From the NCBI GenBank assembly GCA_046566095.1, contig JBKHXI010000220.1, positions 1-12,349 on the forward strand: 12,349 nt of DNA. The letters are read 5' to 3'. The notes under the pieces are model-generated. The model was not told the origin of the DNA, made no database searches, and worked only from the letters and a program-made list of their open reading frames with translations. Below are positions 1 to 9,292 of the stretch, piece by piece (positions within the stretch are counted from its first letter, which is position 1; the number at the start of each line of letters is the position of its first letter). The DNA is from CAMPJU01 sp046566095 (GTDB lineage: Bacteria; Pseudomonadota; Gammaproteobacteria; Xanthomonadales; Xanthomonadaceae). A program made the position numbers and the translations under genes.

Positions 1-734
1 CTGCCGGCGTCGTCGCGGACCTCGTCCAGCAGCCGCGGCATGCGGTGCAGCAGCCAGCTGCGGTTGGGCAGCCCGGTCAGGCCGTCGGTGCCCGACAGCT
101 CCACCAGCCGCTGCATCCGGTGCACGATCACCAGCGTGACCATCCCGAAGAAGGCGATCAGCAGCAGCCGTTGCAGCTGCCCGCCCAGGCTGACCGTGCC
201 GTAGTCGCTCGACACCAGGTGTTCCGGCGAGTCGGCGACCAGGAACACCGCCGCGACCATGCCCGCGTACTGCACCAGCGCCAGCGCCACCGCGAGCAGC
301 GCCACCCGGCCGTCGCTGCGCAGGGCGGCCAGCGCGATCGCCAGCGGGTAGCCGCACCAGACGATCAGGCTGTTGAGCCCGGAGGGCAGGTGGTTGAGCG
401 CCAGCATCGCCAGCACGATCGTGGTCAGGGTCACGTCCCAGGCGCTGGTGACGAAGGGCAGCCAGGAATGGCGTCGCGCCTGCCGCGCCAGCGCCAGCCA
501 GACGTGCGCGAACACGTTCACCAGCATCGCGCCTACCAAGCCGATCATGGTCTCGCGCAGGCTGCCGCCGGAGGCTGCGTTTGCGAGCGGGAGCAGCAGC
601 AGCAGCGCCGCCACCACCACCCGCAGCCGCGCGACCAGCAGCTCGCCGCCGGCTCCCAGCTCCAGGTTCAGTTCGTCCGGGCGCGCGAACAGCGTGGCGA
701 CGGCGTCGCGGAACTTGTTCTGCGGTGCCAGCAT
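1..734 (-). CDS. Membrane-anchored GGDEF protein (probable diguanylate cyclase), N-terminal part
   Basis: The minus-strand frame opens at the ATG at 734-732 and stays open to the window edge, giving 244 residues without a stop, so the C-terminal end is missing. An AGGGGAG ribosome site lies just upstream of the ATG. Residues about 34-206 hold about six hydrophobic stretches (near 34-52, 63-83, 98-116, 121-138, 143-166 and 189-204) that look like membrane helices. At about 213-225 comes SGTDGLTGLPNR, the conserved opening of GGDEF domains (D-x-LTGLPNR). The GGDEF active-site motif itself lies outside the window, so cyclase activity is inferred: such proteins make cyclic di-GMP from two GTP at the inner membrane. 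No named sensor domain is recognised in the membrane part. An enzymatically dead, receptor-only GGDEF protein cannot be excluded. The gene is divergent from hemP. Confidence 0.88.
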   Translation of the reverse strand, partial: MLAPQNKFRDAVATLFARPDELNLELGAGGELLVARLRVVVAALLLLLPLANAASGGSLRETMIGLVGAMLVNVFAHVWLALARQARRHSWLPFVTSAWDVTLTTIVLAMLALNHLPSGLNSLIVWCGYPLAIALAALRSDGRVALLAVALALVQYAGMVAAVFLVADSPEHLVSSDYGTVSLGGQLQRLLLIAFFGMVTLVIVHRMQRLVELSGTDGLTGLPNRSWLLHRMPRLLDEVRDDAG

Positions 735-891
735 GCGCTCCCCTGCGCCTTGCAGCAGCGCGCAGGATACCGCGCGCGGCGGCCGCGCGGTCCGGGCATC
801 GCGCCGCTGCGGGAACATGGCCGGCCGCACGCCGCCCGTTGCCCGGCTGGATCCGGCACGCGCATGCGGCCCGGGCCCTGACCGGCACGGC

Positions 892-919
892 TTGACAGGC
901 GAATGAGAATCATTACCAT
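892..919 (+). promoter_or_regulatory. hemP promoter with overlapping Fur box
   Basis: A consensus -35 TTGACA (892-897) is followed 16 bases later by TACCAT (914-919), 4 of 6 matches to the -10. The 15 bases 904-918 (TGAGAATCATTACCA) match the 7-1-7 Fur site TGATAATNATTATCA at 13 positions, and 899-917 matches the classical 19-base iron box at about 15 of 19. The Fur box covers the spacer and the -10, the expected layout for iron-dependent repression. The site stands out as A/T-rich in GC-rich surroundings. That Fur binds it is inference from the match. Confidence 0.82.
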
Positions 920-947
920 CAACTGCCAGTCGGCAGGAGAGCTCCCC

Positions 948-1184
948 ATGTTCAGCCCCATGTTCAGTCCGCGCGCGCCCGTCCCCGCCCATCGCTCCGC
1001 CGGTCCTGCAGATGCCGTCCGGGACGCCGCATCGGCGCCGCTGCGCGCCGCTCCGCCGGTGGCCGCGCCGGAGGTCGACAGCCGGCAGCTGCTGGCCGGC
1101 CGCCGCGAACTGCTGATCCGCCACGGCGGCGAGCACTACCGCCTGCGCCACACCCGCAACGACAAGCTGATCCTCACCAAGTAG
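948..1184 (+). CDS. hemP: Hemin uptake protein HemP
   Basis: This 78-residue protein ends in the conserved HemP core, with LLAGRRELLIRHGGEHYRL followed by R-x-T-x-x-(D/G)KLILTK at the C-terminus. HemP/HmuP proteins are small factors tied to heme uptake; in some proteobacteria they are reported as activators of heme receptor genes. The N-terminal half is a Pro/Ala-rich, probably disordered extension. I chose ATG 948 because AGGAGA lies at 935-940, seven bases upstream. The earlier in-frame ATG at 903 lies inside the Fur box and the likely promoter, so it should not be in the transcript. A second in-frame ATG at 960 results from a 12-base duplication. The next gene starts 35 bases downstream and is probably co-transcribed. 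The Fur box predicts expression under iron limitation. The family call is firm; the exact start is less so. Confidence 0.88.
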   Translation: MFSPMFSPRAPVPAHRSAGPADAVRDAASAPLRAAPPVAAPEVDSRQLLAGRRELLIRHGGEHYRLRHTRNDKLILTK

Positions 1185-1219
1185 CGCGACGGCGGCAGCC
1201 AGGCGCACGGGAGGCGGCG

Positions 1220-1816
1220 ATGGACACGGCGACGGTCGAGCGGCCACGCAGCCGCCCGGCGTACGGCCGGCCGGCAGCCGGAGGCCTGCCGCAGGCGCGG
1301 GAGCTGGCCACGCTGGGCACGGTGCTGTGCCTGCATCGCGCACGCAGCGGCAGCGCCCTGGGCGGCTGGGCCGAGGCGGTCGATGCCGCCTGGCACGGGG
1401 CGGTGGAAAGCGACGGGCTGCGCGAGAGCCTGTCGTTCCGCAACCGCCACGGCCAGTGCTGCTGGCGTCTGTACCTGCTGCCCGACAGCGACTTCCTGGC
1501 CTGGGAGCGGCTGGTCGGCCGGCTGCCTCGCGAGGACTGCAGCGCCGACGACCGGGACGCCCTCGGCCTGCGCCTGTGGCGCCGCCTCGGAGAACGGCTC
1601 TCCGGCGACTTCTGGCGCGCCGGCGTGCTGCGGCTGCGTGCACTGCCGGCGCAGTCGCGGAGGAACCGGGCCGGCGGACCCTGGGTCCTGGCCGCGAGCC
1701 TGGCGGAGGTGTCGCCCGCGGGCATGCGCGTCGCGCGCCGCATCGCACACCGGGAAGGCGCGGCGCTCGACGGCGCGATCGACGGCTGCAGGGACAGCAG
1801 ATCCGGCGCCGGCTAG
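1220..1816 (+). CDS. Unidentified protein of the hemP operon
   Basis: The product has 198 residues and I do not recognise a named family with confidence. GGAGG just upstream of ATG 1220 supports the start. Residues 1-25 are Arg/Pro/Ala-rich. Residues about 30-140 look like a folded domain, with SLSFRNRHGQCCWRLYLLP (about 70-88) followed by DFLAWERLVGRLP, suggestive of a beta-strand pair followed by a helix. Residues 79-81 include two adjacent cysteines in HGQCCW, with a histidine two residues before them, which could bind a metal or heme, but this is only a thought. No signal peptide or membrane helix is visible, so it is probably cytoplasmic. It starts 35 bases after hemP in the same direction with no terminator between, so a role in heme or iron handling is a reasonable guess from context. 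It is far shorter than HmuS/HemS-type heme-degrading proteins. Confidence 0.68.
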   Translation: MDTATVERPRSRPAYGRPAAGGLPQARELATLGTVLCLHRARSGSALGGWAEAVDAAWHGAVESDGLRESLSFRNRHGQCCWRLYLLPDSDFLAWERLVGRLPREDCSADDRDALGLRLWRRLGERLSGDFWRAGVLRLRALPAQSRRNRAGGPWVLAASLAEVSPAGMRVARRIAHREGAALDGAIDGCRDSRSGAG

Positions 1817-1819
1817 ACT
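1791..1819 (+). promoter_or_regulatory. Candidate promoter of the aldo/keto reductase gene
   Basis: GGGACA (1791-1796, 4 of 6 to TTGACA) is followed after exactly 17 bases by TAGACT (1814-1819, 4 of 6 to TATAAT). The -10 overlaps the stop codon of the preceding gene. Transcription would start near 1826, giving a leader of about 47 bases before ATG 1873. No Fur-like site is seen here, so the reductase may be transcribed separately from the iron genes. Confidence 0.35.
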
Positions 1820-1872
1820 GCACTGTCCACAACCGGCGTTGCGGTCGCCGGTCGCAGCCTCGAGGAGCCGCC

Positions 1873-2844
1873 ATGCACTACCGCCGCCTCGGATCCTCCG
1901 GACTGCAGCTGTCGGCGCTCTCGCTCGGCGCCTGGGTGACCTTCGGCCACCGGGTCGGCCGCGGCCAGGCGCGCGAGCTGATCGCCGCCGCCTGGGACCA
2001 CGGCATCAACTTCTTCGACAACGCCGAGGGCTACGCCGACGGCGAGGCCGAGCGGGTCATGGGCGACGCGCTGGCCGACCTGCGCCTGCCGCGCGACGGC
2101 TGGTGCGTGTCCAGCAAGGTGTTCTTCGGCGCGGCCCGGGATCCGCGCCCGACCCAGAAGGGCCTGTCGCGCAAGCACGTGCACGACGCCTGCCACGCCG
2201 CGCTGCGGCGGCTGCGGGTGGACTACCTGGACCTGTACTTCTGCCACCGCCCGGATCCGGAGGTACCGGTCGCCGAGACGGTGGCGGCGATGGACGTGCT
2301 GGTGCGCCAGGGCAAGGTGCTGTACTGGGGCACCTCGGAATGGAGCGCGGCGCAGATCCGCGAGGCGCACAAGGCCGCGCGCGCCGGCGGTTACGTGCCG
2401 CCGACCATGGAACAGCCGCAGTACAACCTGCTGCACCGCGAGCGGGTGGAGCTGGAATACGCGCCGCTGTACGCCGAGTACGGCATGGGCATCACCACCT
2501 GGTCGCCGCTGGCCTCGGGCCTGCTGACCGGCAAGTACAACCAGGGCGTGCCGGACGACGCGCGACTCGGCCAGGAAGGCTATGGCTGGCTGCGCAAGTG
2601 GGTGCTGGGGGAGGACCCGGACCGGCTCGGCCGCGCCCGCGCGTTCGCCGCGCTGGCCGCGGAACTGGGGGTGGCGCCGGCGCCGCTGGCGATCGCCTGG
2701 TGCCTGCGCAACCCGCACGTGTCGACCGTGCTGCTGGGCGCGTCGCGGCTGGAGCAGTTGCTGCAGAACCTGGACGCGCTTGCGCTGGGGGAACGGCTCG
2801 ACGACGGCGCATGGCGGCGGGTGGCGGCGGCCACCGCCGGCTGA
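1873..2844 (+). CDS. Aldo/keto reductase, potassium-channel-beta-like
   Basis: The 323-residue length is typical of NADPH-dependent aldo/keto reductases, cytoplasmic TIM-barrel enzymes that reduce aldehydes and ketones. The N-terminus MHYRRLGSSGLQLSALSLG is the standard opening. The expected catalytic tetrad can be placed at D49 and Y54 (in NFFDNAEGYADGE), K82 (SSKVFFG) and H125 (YFCHRPDP). Further family signatures are YWGTSEW near 207-213 in the middle of the chain, the PQYNLLHRE segment after it, TWSPLASGLLTGKY, and the cofactor-binding region near VSTVLLGASRLEQLLQNLDA. The YWGTSEW and YNLLHRE wording is closest to the voltage-gated K+ channel beta-subunit-like (AKR6/AKR14-type) group. GAGGAG lies seven bases before the ATG. 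The physiological substrate cannot be read from sequence. The gene lies between two iron-regulated units but has no visible Fur site. Confidence 0.92.
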   Translation: MHYRRLGSSGLQLSALSLGAWVTFGHRVGRGQARELIAAAWDHGINFFDNAEGYADGEAERVMGDALADLRLPRDGWCVSSKVFFGAARDPRPTQKGLSRKHVHDACHAALRRLRVDYLDLYFCHRPDPEVPVAETVAAMDVLVRQGKVLYWGTSEWSAAQIREAHKAARAGGYVPPTMEQPQYNLLHRERVELEYAPLYAEYGMGITTWSPLASGLLTGKYNQGVPDDARLGQEGYGWLRKWVLGEDPDRLGRARAFAALAAELGVAPAPLAIAWCLRNPHVSTVLLGASRLEQLLQNLDALALGERLDDGAWRRVAAATAG

Positions 2845-2926
2845 ACGCTCGACCCATGCCGCGCGGCGCGGGCCGCGGAATCGACCGCGCGTCGTCCGGC
2901 GCGGCCGGACCGAATCCGCAACGCAC

Positions 2927-2952
2927 AGCGGCCGGGGTCGCCCCCGGCCGCT
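2927..2952. terminator. GC-rich hairpin between convergent genes
   Basis: A perfect 11-base-pair stem (AGCGGCCGGGG with CCCCGGCCGCT) closes on a TCGC loop, midway between the ends of the aldo/keto reductase and the receptor gene. Neither side has a T tract, so it is a possible bidirectional transcript-end stabiliser rather than a textbook intrinsic terminator. Confidence 0.5.
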
Positions 2953-2991
2953 GCCGCGATCACGCTGCCGGACAGGCCCGGGCAGGCCCGA

Positions 2992-5190
<2,199 letters not shown>

Positions 5191-5245
5191 GGTGGCGGGT
5201 CGGGTCGCAGAGGTGGAGGGGACGCCGGGCGGCGTCGGCGGCCGC

Positions 5246-5274
5246 ACTGTAGTGCAACTGATAATGATTCGCAA
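5246..5274 (-). promoter_or_regulatory. Receptor gene promoter with Fur box
   Basis: On the minus strand, TTGCGA (5274-5269) and TACAGT (5251-5246) are 17 bases apart, each matching four consensus positions. The bases 5259-5273, TGATAATGATTCGCA on the plus strand, match the 7-1-7 Fur site at 13 of 15 and lie across the spacer and -35. A start site near 5239 would leave a leader of about 50 bases. A short inverted repeat GCACT-GT-AGTGC (5245-5256) covers the -10. Fur control is inferred. Confidence 0.75.
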
Positions 5275-5340
5275 CAACAGCCGCAACGGGACGGGCAGTG
5301 GCGGGGCGTCCGGGCCGCCCGGCCCGGGCATGGTCCCCGC

Positions 5341-5346
5341 TATGAT
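5341..5346 (+). promoter_or_regulatory. Candidate -10 element of the qmcA-nfeD operon
   Basis: TATGAT matches TATAAT at five of six positions and lies 30 bases before the ATG of the SPFH gene. No recognisable -35 is found 16-18 bases upstream, so this is a weak call. Confidence 0.3.
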
Positions 5347-5376
5347 GGCGACCGCATTCAGGGGAGACCGGAACCG

Positions 5377-6330
5377 ATGGAAATCTTCGTGGGCGTGCTG
5401 CTGCTGTTCGCCGTCGTCACCGTGTTCAAGGCAGTGCGGGTGGTGCCGCAGGGGTACGAGTGGACGGTCGAGCGCTTCGGCCGCTACACGCACACGCTGT
5501 CGCCGGGGCTCGGCTTCATCGTTCCGTGGATCGACGGCATCGGCCGCAAGCTCAACATGATGGAGCAGGTGATGGACGTGCCCAGCCAGGACGTCATCAC
5601 CAAGGACAACGCCGTGGTCAAGGTCGACGGCGTGGTGTACTTCCATGTGCTCGACGCGGCCAAGGCCGCATACGAGGTGGCGCAGCTGGAGATCGCCATC
5701 CTCAACCTGGTCATGACCAACATCCGCACCTCGATCGGCTCGATGGACCTGGACGAGTCGCTGTCCAAGCGCGACGAGATCAACGCCAAGGTGCTGGACG
5801 CGGTCGACCAGGCGACCCACCCGTGGGGGGTCAAGGTCAACCGCATCGAGCTCAAGGACATCAATCCGCCGCGGGACCTGGTCGAGTCGATGGCGCGGCA
5901 GATGAAGGCCGAGCGCGACAAGCGCGCCAACATCCTCGAGGCCGAGGGCTTCCGCCAGGCGGCGATCCTGCGCGCCGAGGGCGAGAAGCAATCGGCGATC
6001 CTGGAGGCCGAGGGCGACCGCGAAGCCGCGTTCCGCGAAGCCGAGGCGCGCGAGCGCCTGGCCGAGGCGGAGGCCAAGGCGACCCGGATGGTGTCGGACG
6101 CGATCGCGCAGGGCGACGTGCAGGCGATCAACTACTTCGTCGCCCAGAAGTACGTCGAGGCGCTCAAGGACTTCGCCGCCTCGCCCAACCAGAAACTGCT
6201 GATGCTGCCGATGGAGACCACCGGCGTGCTCGGTTCGCTGGCGGGCATCGCCGAACTGGCCAGGGCGGTGCAGGAGCGCACGGCGGTGGCCGGCGCCGCG
6301 CGCGTCGCGCCTCCTGCGGCGGGCGCCTGA
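5377..6330 (+). CDS. qmcA: SPFH/stomatin family membrane protein, QmcA-like
   Basis: The 317-residue product has one hydrophobic anchor at about 2-19, then an SPFH/Band 7 domain (about 20-180) with VVPQGYEWTVERFGRY, LSPGLGFIVPWID, QDVITKDNAVVKVDGVVYF and NPPRDLVESMARQMKAERDKRA. Residues about 178-245 are a charged, Ala/Glu-rich coiled coil with repeated (A/I)LEAEG-type units (LEAEGFRQAAIL, RAEGEKQSAI, EAEGDREAAF), typical of the QmcA/YbbK and slipin group. Such proteins form large ring assemblies on the inner membrane and help organise membrane proteases and lipid domains. AGGGGAG lies about ten bases before ATG 5377. The NfeD-like gene begins one base after the stop codon, the usual SPFH-NfeD operon pairing, which supports the call. 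Confidence 0.92.
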   Translation: MEIFVGVLLLFAVVTVFKAVRVVPQGYEWTVERFGRYTHTLSPGLGFIVPWIDGIGRKLNMMEQVMDVPSQDVITKDNAVVKVDGVVYFHVLDAAKAAYEVAQLEIAILNLVMTNIRTSIGSMDLDESLSKRDEINAKVLDAVDQATHPWGVKVNRIELKDINPPRDLVESMARQMKAERDKRANILEAEGFRQAAILRAEGEKQSAILEAEGDREAAFREAEARERLAEAEAKATRMVSDAIAQGDVQAINYFVAQKYVEALKDFAASPNQKLLMLPMETTGVLGSLAGIAELARAVQERTAVAGAARVAPPAAGA

Positions 6331-6331
6331 A

Positions 6332-6781
6332 ATGGGGGTGGTCGACGTGATGCAGTCGCCCTGGTTCTGGTGGGGCGTGGCCCTGGCGCTGTTCGCGGCC
6401 GAGGCGCTGCTGCCCGGGACGTTCATGCTGTGGCTCGGCCTGGCCGCGACCGGGACCGCCCTGGTCGGGCTGCTGCTGCCGATGCCGGTGGCGGCGCAGT
6501 GGATGCTGTTCGCGGTGCTGGCGCTGATCTCGGTCGCGGCGGGATGGCAGTACAAGCAGCGCCGCCCGCTCATGGCCAGCGACCAGCCGCTGCTCAATCG
6601 CCGGGGCGCGCAGCTGGTCGGCCAGGTGCACGTGCTGGAACGGGCGATCGTCGACGGCCGCGGGCGGCTGAAGATCGGCGACTCGTTCTGGAGCGTGGCC
6701 GGGCCGGAGCTGCCCGCAGGCGCCCGGGTGCGCGTGGTCGCGGTCGACGGCGGCACGCTCCGGGTCGAGGCCGCCGGATAG
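6332..6781 (+). CDS. NfeD-like membrane protein, partner of the SPFH protein
   Basis: The 149-residue product has about three hydrophobic helices (near 11-29, 31-50 and 55-72) followed by a soluble C-terminal domain (about 88-149) of the NfeD OB-fold type, with RRGAQLVGQVHVL and KIGDSFWSVAGPELPAGARVRVVAVDGGTLRVE. This is the short NfeD (YbbJ-type) form without a ClpP-like protease domain. NfeD proteins usually work with the SPFH protein encoded beside them. ATG 6332 begins one base after the qmcA stop, consistent with translational coupling. An in-frame ATG at 6350 has a better placed GGGGGTGG upstream and could be the real start, shortening the protein by six residues; the domain content is unchanged. 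Confidence 0.88.
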   Translation: MGVVDVMQSPWFWWGVALALFAAEALLPGTFMLWLGLAATGTALVGLLLPMPVAAQWMLFAVLALISVAAGWQYKQRRPLMASDQPLLNRRGAQLVGQVHVLERAIVDGRGRLKIGDSFWSVAGPELPAGARVRVVAVDGGTLRVEAAG

Positions 6782-6827
6782 CGGGCGATCTCCGGCGCCG
6801 ATGCCGCGGCCTGCCGCCGGCGGCATC

Positions 6828-6836
6828 TGGGATAAT
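6828..6836 (+). promoter_or_regulatory. Extended -10 promoter of gcvT
   Basis: TGG followed by GATAAT (6831-6836, five of six to TATAAT) forms an extended -10 with TG at the right place. No good -35 is seen, which extended -10 promoters tolerate. A start near 6843 gives a leader of about 28 bases to ATG 6871, too short for a glycine riboswitch. It also argues against the in-frame ATG at 6835, which overlaps the -10. Confidence 0.5.
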
Positions 6837-6870
6837 GGACGGCTTCCCGCACCGGCGAGCCGCCCCCCCG

Positions 6871-7974
<1,104 letters not shown>

Positions 7975-8210
7975 GCGGCGGCCGCCGCGGCCGCGGACCG
8001 GGCGCGTGTGCGGGCGCCGCGGGAGGTGGCCGGCGCCGCGCGCTTCGCTACACTAGGCCGCGTTCGTTACGATCCCCTGCGGTCCGGATGGCCGACGCGC
8101 CGGGCCACGGCCCGTTCCACGCGTTCCACCCGTTCGATACGTTCCCGGGGCGCGCCGGGCCCGCCCGCGGCGGTCCGGCCCCCGTCAAGAAACCAGCACG
8201 GAGCAGCGGC
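7975..8210 (+). other. gcvT-gcvH intergenic region with palindrome and 9-base tandem units
   Basis: The gap begins with a perfect 14-base palindrome (GCGGCGGCCGCCGC, 7975-7988) directly after the gcvT stop. Near its middle, GTTC recurs at 8114, 8123, 8132 and 8141, an exact 9-base period (units GTTCCACGC, GTTCCACCC, GTTCGATAC, GTTCCCGGG). A weak -10-like TACACT sits at 8049-8054. I see no RNA gene or strong promoter. Confidence 0.4.
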
Positions 8211-8606
8211 ATGAGCGAGATTCCCGGCGACCTGAAGTTCATGAAGTCCCACGAGTGGGTGCGGGTGGAAGGCGACGGCAAGGCGACCGTCGGCATCTCC
8301 GACCATGCCCAGGGGCTGCTCGGCGACCTGGTCTACGTGGAGCTGCCCAACGTCGGCGACCGGGTGGAGGCGGGCAACGCCTGCGCGGTGGTGGAATCGG
8401 TCAAGGCCGCCTCCGACGTCTACGCGCCGCTGACCGGCACCGTGGTCGAGGTCAACACCTCGCTGTCCGACAAGCCCGAGACCATCAACGAGGACGCCTA
8501 CGGGGACGGCTGGATCTTCGTGGTCGAGGTCGAGGAACCCGAGCAGCTCAAGGAACTGCTGGAGCCGGACGACTACGCCGACCTGCTCGAGGAAGACGCG
8601 CACTGA
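8211..8606 (+). CDS. gcvH: Glycine cleavage system H protein (lipoyl carrier)
   Basis: The 131-residue product is the lipoylated shuttle of the glycine cleavage complex, moving the aminomethyl group between P, T and L proteins. The start MSEIPGDLKFMKSHEWV is typical. The lipoylation motif VVESVKAASDVYAPLTG places the modified lysine at K65. The acidic tail, EEPEQLKELLEPDDYADLLEEDAH, is cited here in two parts: EEPEQLKELLEPDDYADL and LEEDAH. CGGAG lies seven bases before ATG 8211. The frame is open further upstream, with an in-frame ATG at 8088, but that would add 41 residues not expected in GcvH and lacks a good ribosome site. The gap from gcvT holds no recognisable glycine riboswitch; a poor TACACT at 8049-8054 is the only -10-like site I see. 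Two hairpins follow the stop codon. Confidence 0.95.
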   Translation: MSEIPGDLKFMKSHEWVRVEGDGKATVGISDHAQGLLGDLVYVELPNVGDRVEAGNACAVVESVKAASDVYAPLTGTVVEVNTSLSDKPETINEDAYGDGWIFVVEVEEPEQLKELLEPDDYADLLEEDAH

Positions 8607-8615
8607 GCCGCCGCC

Positions 8616-8667
8616 CGGGCCGTCGGCCCGCCAGCTGTCGCAACGTCCGGCCGCGCGAGCGGCCGGA
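8616..8667 (+). terminator. Paired hairpins downstream of gcvH
   Basis: Two stems follow the gcvH stop: CGGGCC/GGCCCG with a GTC loop (8616-8630), then a perfect 9-base-pair stem TCCGGCCGC/GCGGCCGGA closed by a GCGA tetraloop of the GNRA type (8646-8667). Only a short T run (8672-8674) follows, so termination would be inefficient or Rho-assisted; 3' end protection is another possible role. Confidence 0.5.
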
Positions 8668-9086
8668 TCCGTTTCCGGCGTCGTGCGCACCGGCCGAGGC
8701 GGCCGCGTCGACGACGGCGCGACGCGATGCCGCATCGCCGGCGCTTCGGCGCGGCGCCGCCGGCCGCCGCGCAGGTCCGCGCAATTTCGCGCAAAACCGG
8801 TTGTGCGACGCGCCAAAGCGCGGATCCGCGACTGCGCGCCGTCGCCGCCCGCCGCGGCCGCGCAGCGCCCCGCCGCGGCGCGCGGGCCGCTGTCCGCGCG
8901 TCCTGTCGAGGCCTGGTGAATTCTTGGCCACGATCGCTGCAGGCCGCGCCGGCGCTCGCTTTCAGCGTCCTGTCCGCAACTGCGGCGATGCGCGGCGCCG
9001 CGCGCGCGCGGCGGGCGCGCCGCGTCCGTGCCCGCGACCGCCGCCGGCAGCGCCGCCCGGCGGCCGGAAAAAATCGCCGCGGGTTG
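8668..9086. other. Gene-free, extremely GC-rich spacer
   Basis: Neither strand has a convincing gene. Open frames exist in several phases, but their translations are Arg/Ala/Pro-rich with no domain, no ribosome site and no family resemblance, as expected of random very GC-rich DNA. Visible landmarks are GCGCAA repeated ten bases apart (8779 and 8789), immediately followed by a near-palindrome centred on AACCGGTT (8795-8802) with outer GCA/TGC arms (8791-8806), and an A-rich patch near 9066-9074 just before the promoter at 9087. Confidence 0.5.
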
Positions 9087-9115
9087 TTGACACTGCGAAA
9101 AAGCGTGATTAGGTT
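9087..9115 (+). promoter_or_regulatory. Promoter upstream of the leader RNA / histone-like gene
   Basis: A perfect -35 TTGACA (9087-9092) is followed after 17 bases by TAGGTT (9110-9115), which keeps the three most conserved -10 positions (T1, A2, T6) only. Its surroundings are clearly A/T-richer than the flanking DNA, including runs of A upstream (9068-9073) and within the spacer. Transcription would start near 9122. It is the best promoter I can find for the downstream histone-like gene. Confidence 0.5.
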
Positions 9116-9121
9116 TCGCCC

Positions 9122-9292
9122 AGCAGACGTTGCCTGCGGAAACGAGTGAGCCGAGCCAGCGCGACAACGAGCTTCACAACCAAGCCCTCCGCCCGGACGG
9201 TCACAACGGTGGACGCGGGCACCGTCTCCCTCGAAAAAACCCGCCGTCGTCCAGAACACACGACCCGCGTCGCCCCGGCGACGCGGGTTTTT
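9122..9292 (+). ncRNA. Candidate leader RNA or small RNA ending at an intrinsic terminator
   Basis: A promoter at 9087-9115 and a strong terminator ending at 9292 delimit a transcript of about 170 bases with no convincing gene. It contains a hairpin ACGGTG/CACCGT (9206-9211 with 9220-9225) whose loop holds GACGCGGG. This loop sequence repeats the right arm of the terminator (9280-9287), so it could pair with the left arm. AAAAACCCGC (9235-9244) is perfectly complementary to the terminator's right arm and T tract (9283-9292). These pairings are mutually exclusive with the terminator, as in attenuators. It may instead be an independent small RNA with its own end. I recognise no known RNA family. 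Confidence 0.4.
9263..9292 (+). terminator. Intrinsic terminator upstream of the histone-like gene
   Basis: An 11-base-pair perfect stem (ACCCGCGTCGC with GCGACGCGGGT, 9263-9273 and 9278-9288) closes on a CCCG loop and runs straight into five T residues (9288-9292). It stands 143 bases before the histone-like ATG and far from the end of gcvH, so it must end or attenuate a transcript beginning in the preceding spacer. Confidence 0.8.

Noticed and set aside
45..881. Plus-strand Gln/His/Arg-rich open frame across the GGDEF gene
   Set aside because: The composition is that of an antisense shadow; the minus strand encodes a coherent membrane protein with a GGDEF start motif.
903..947. Earlier hemP start at ATG 903
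   Set aside because: It lies in the Fur box and predicted promoter, upstream of any likely transcript start; AGGAGA supports ATG 948.
6782..6870. Glycine riboswitch upstream of gcvT
   Set aside because: The gap is 89 bases and the likely transcript leader about 28, too short for the aptamer, and no aptamer-like core is visible. The 12-base palindrome at 6813-6824 lies upstream of the -10.
8548..8931. Small Arg/Ala-rich ORFs on both strands after gcvH
   Set aside because: They have no ribosome sites, domains or coherent composition, and overlap each other and the end of gcvH.
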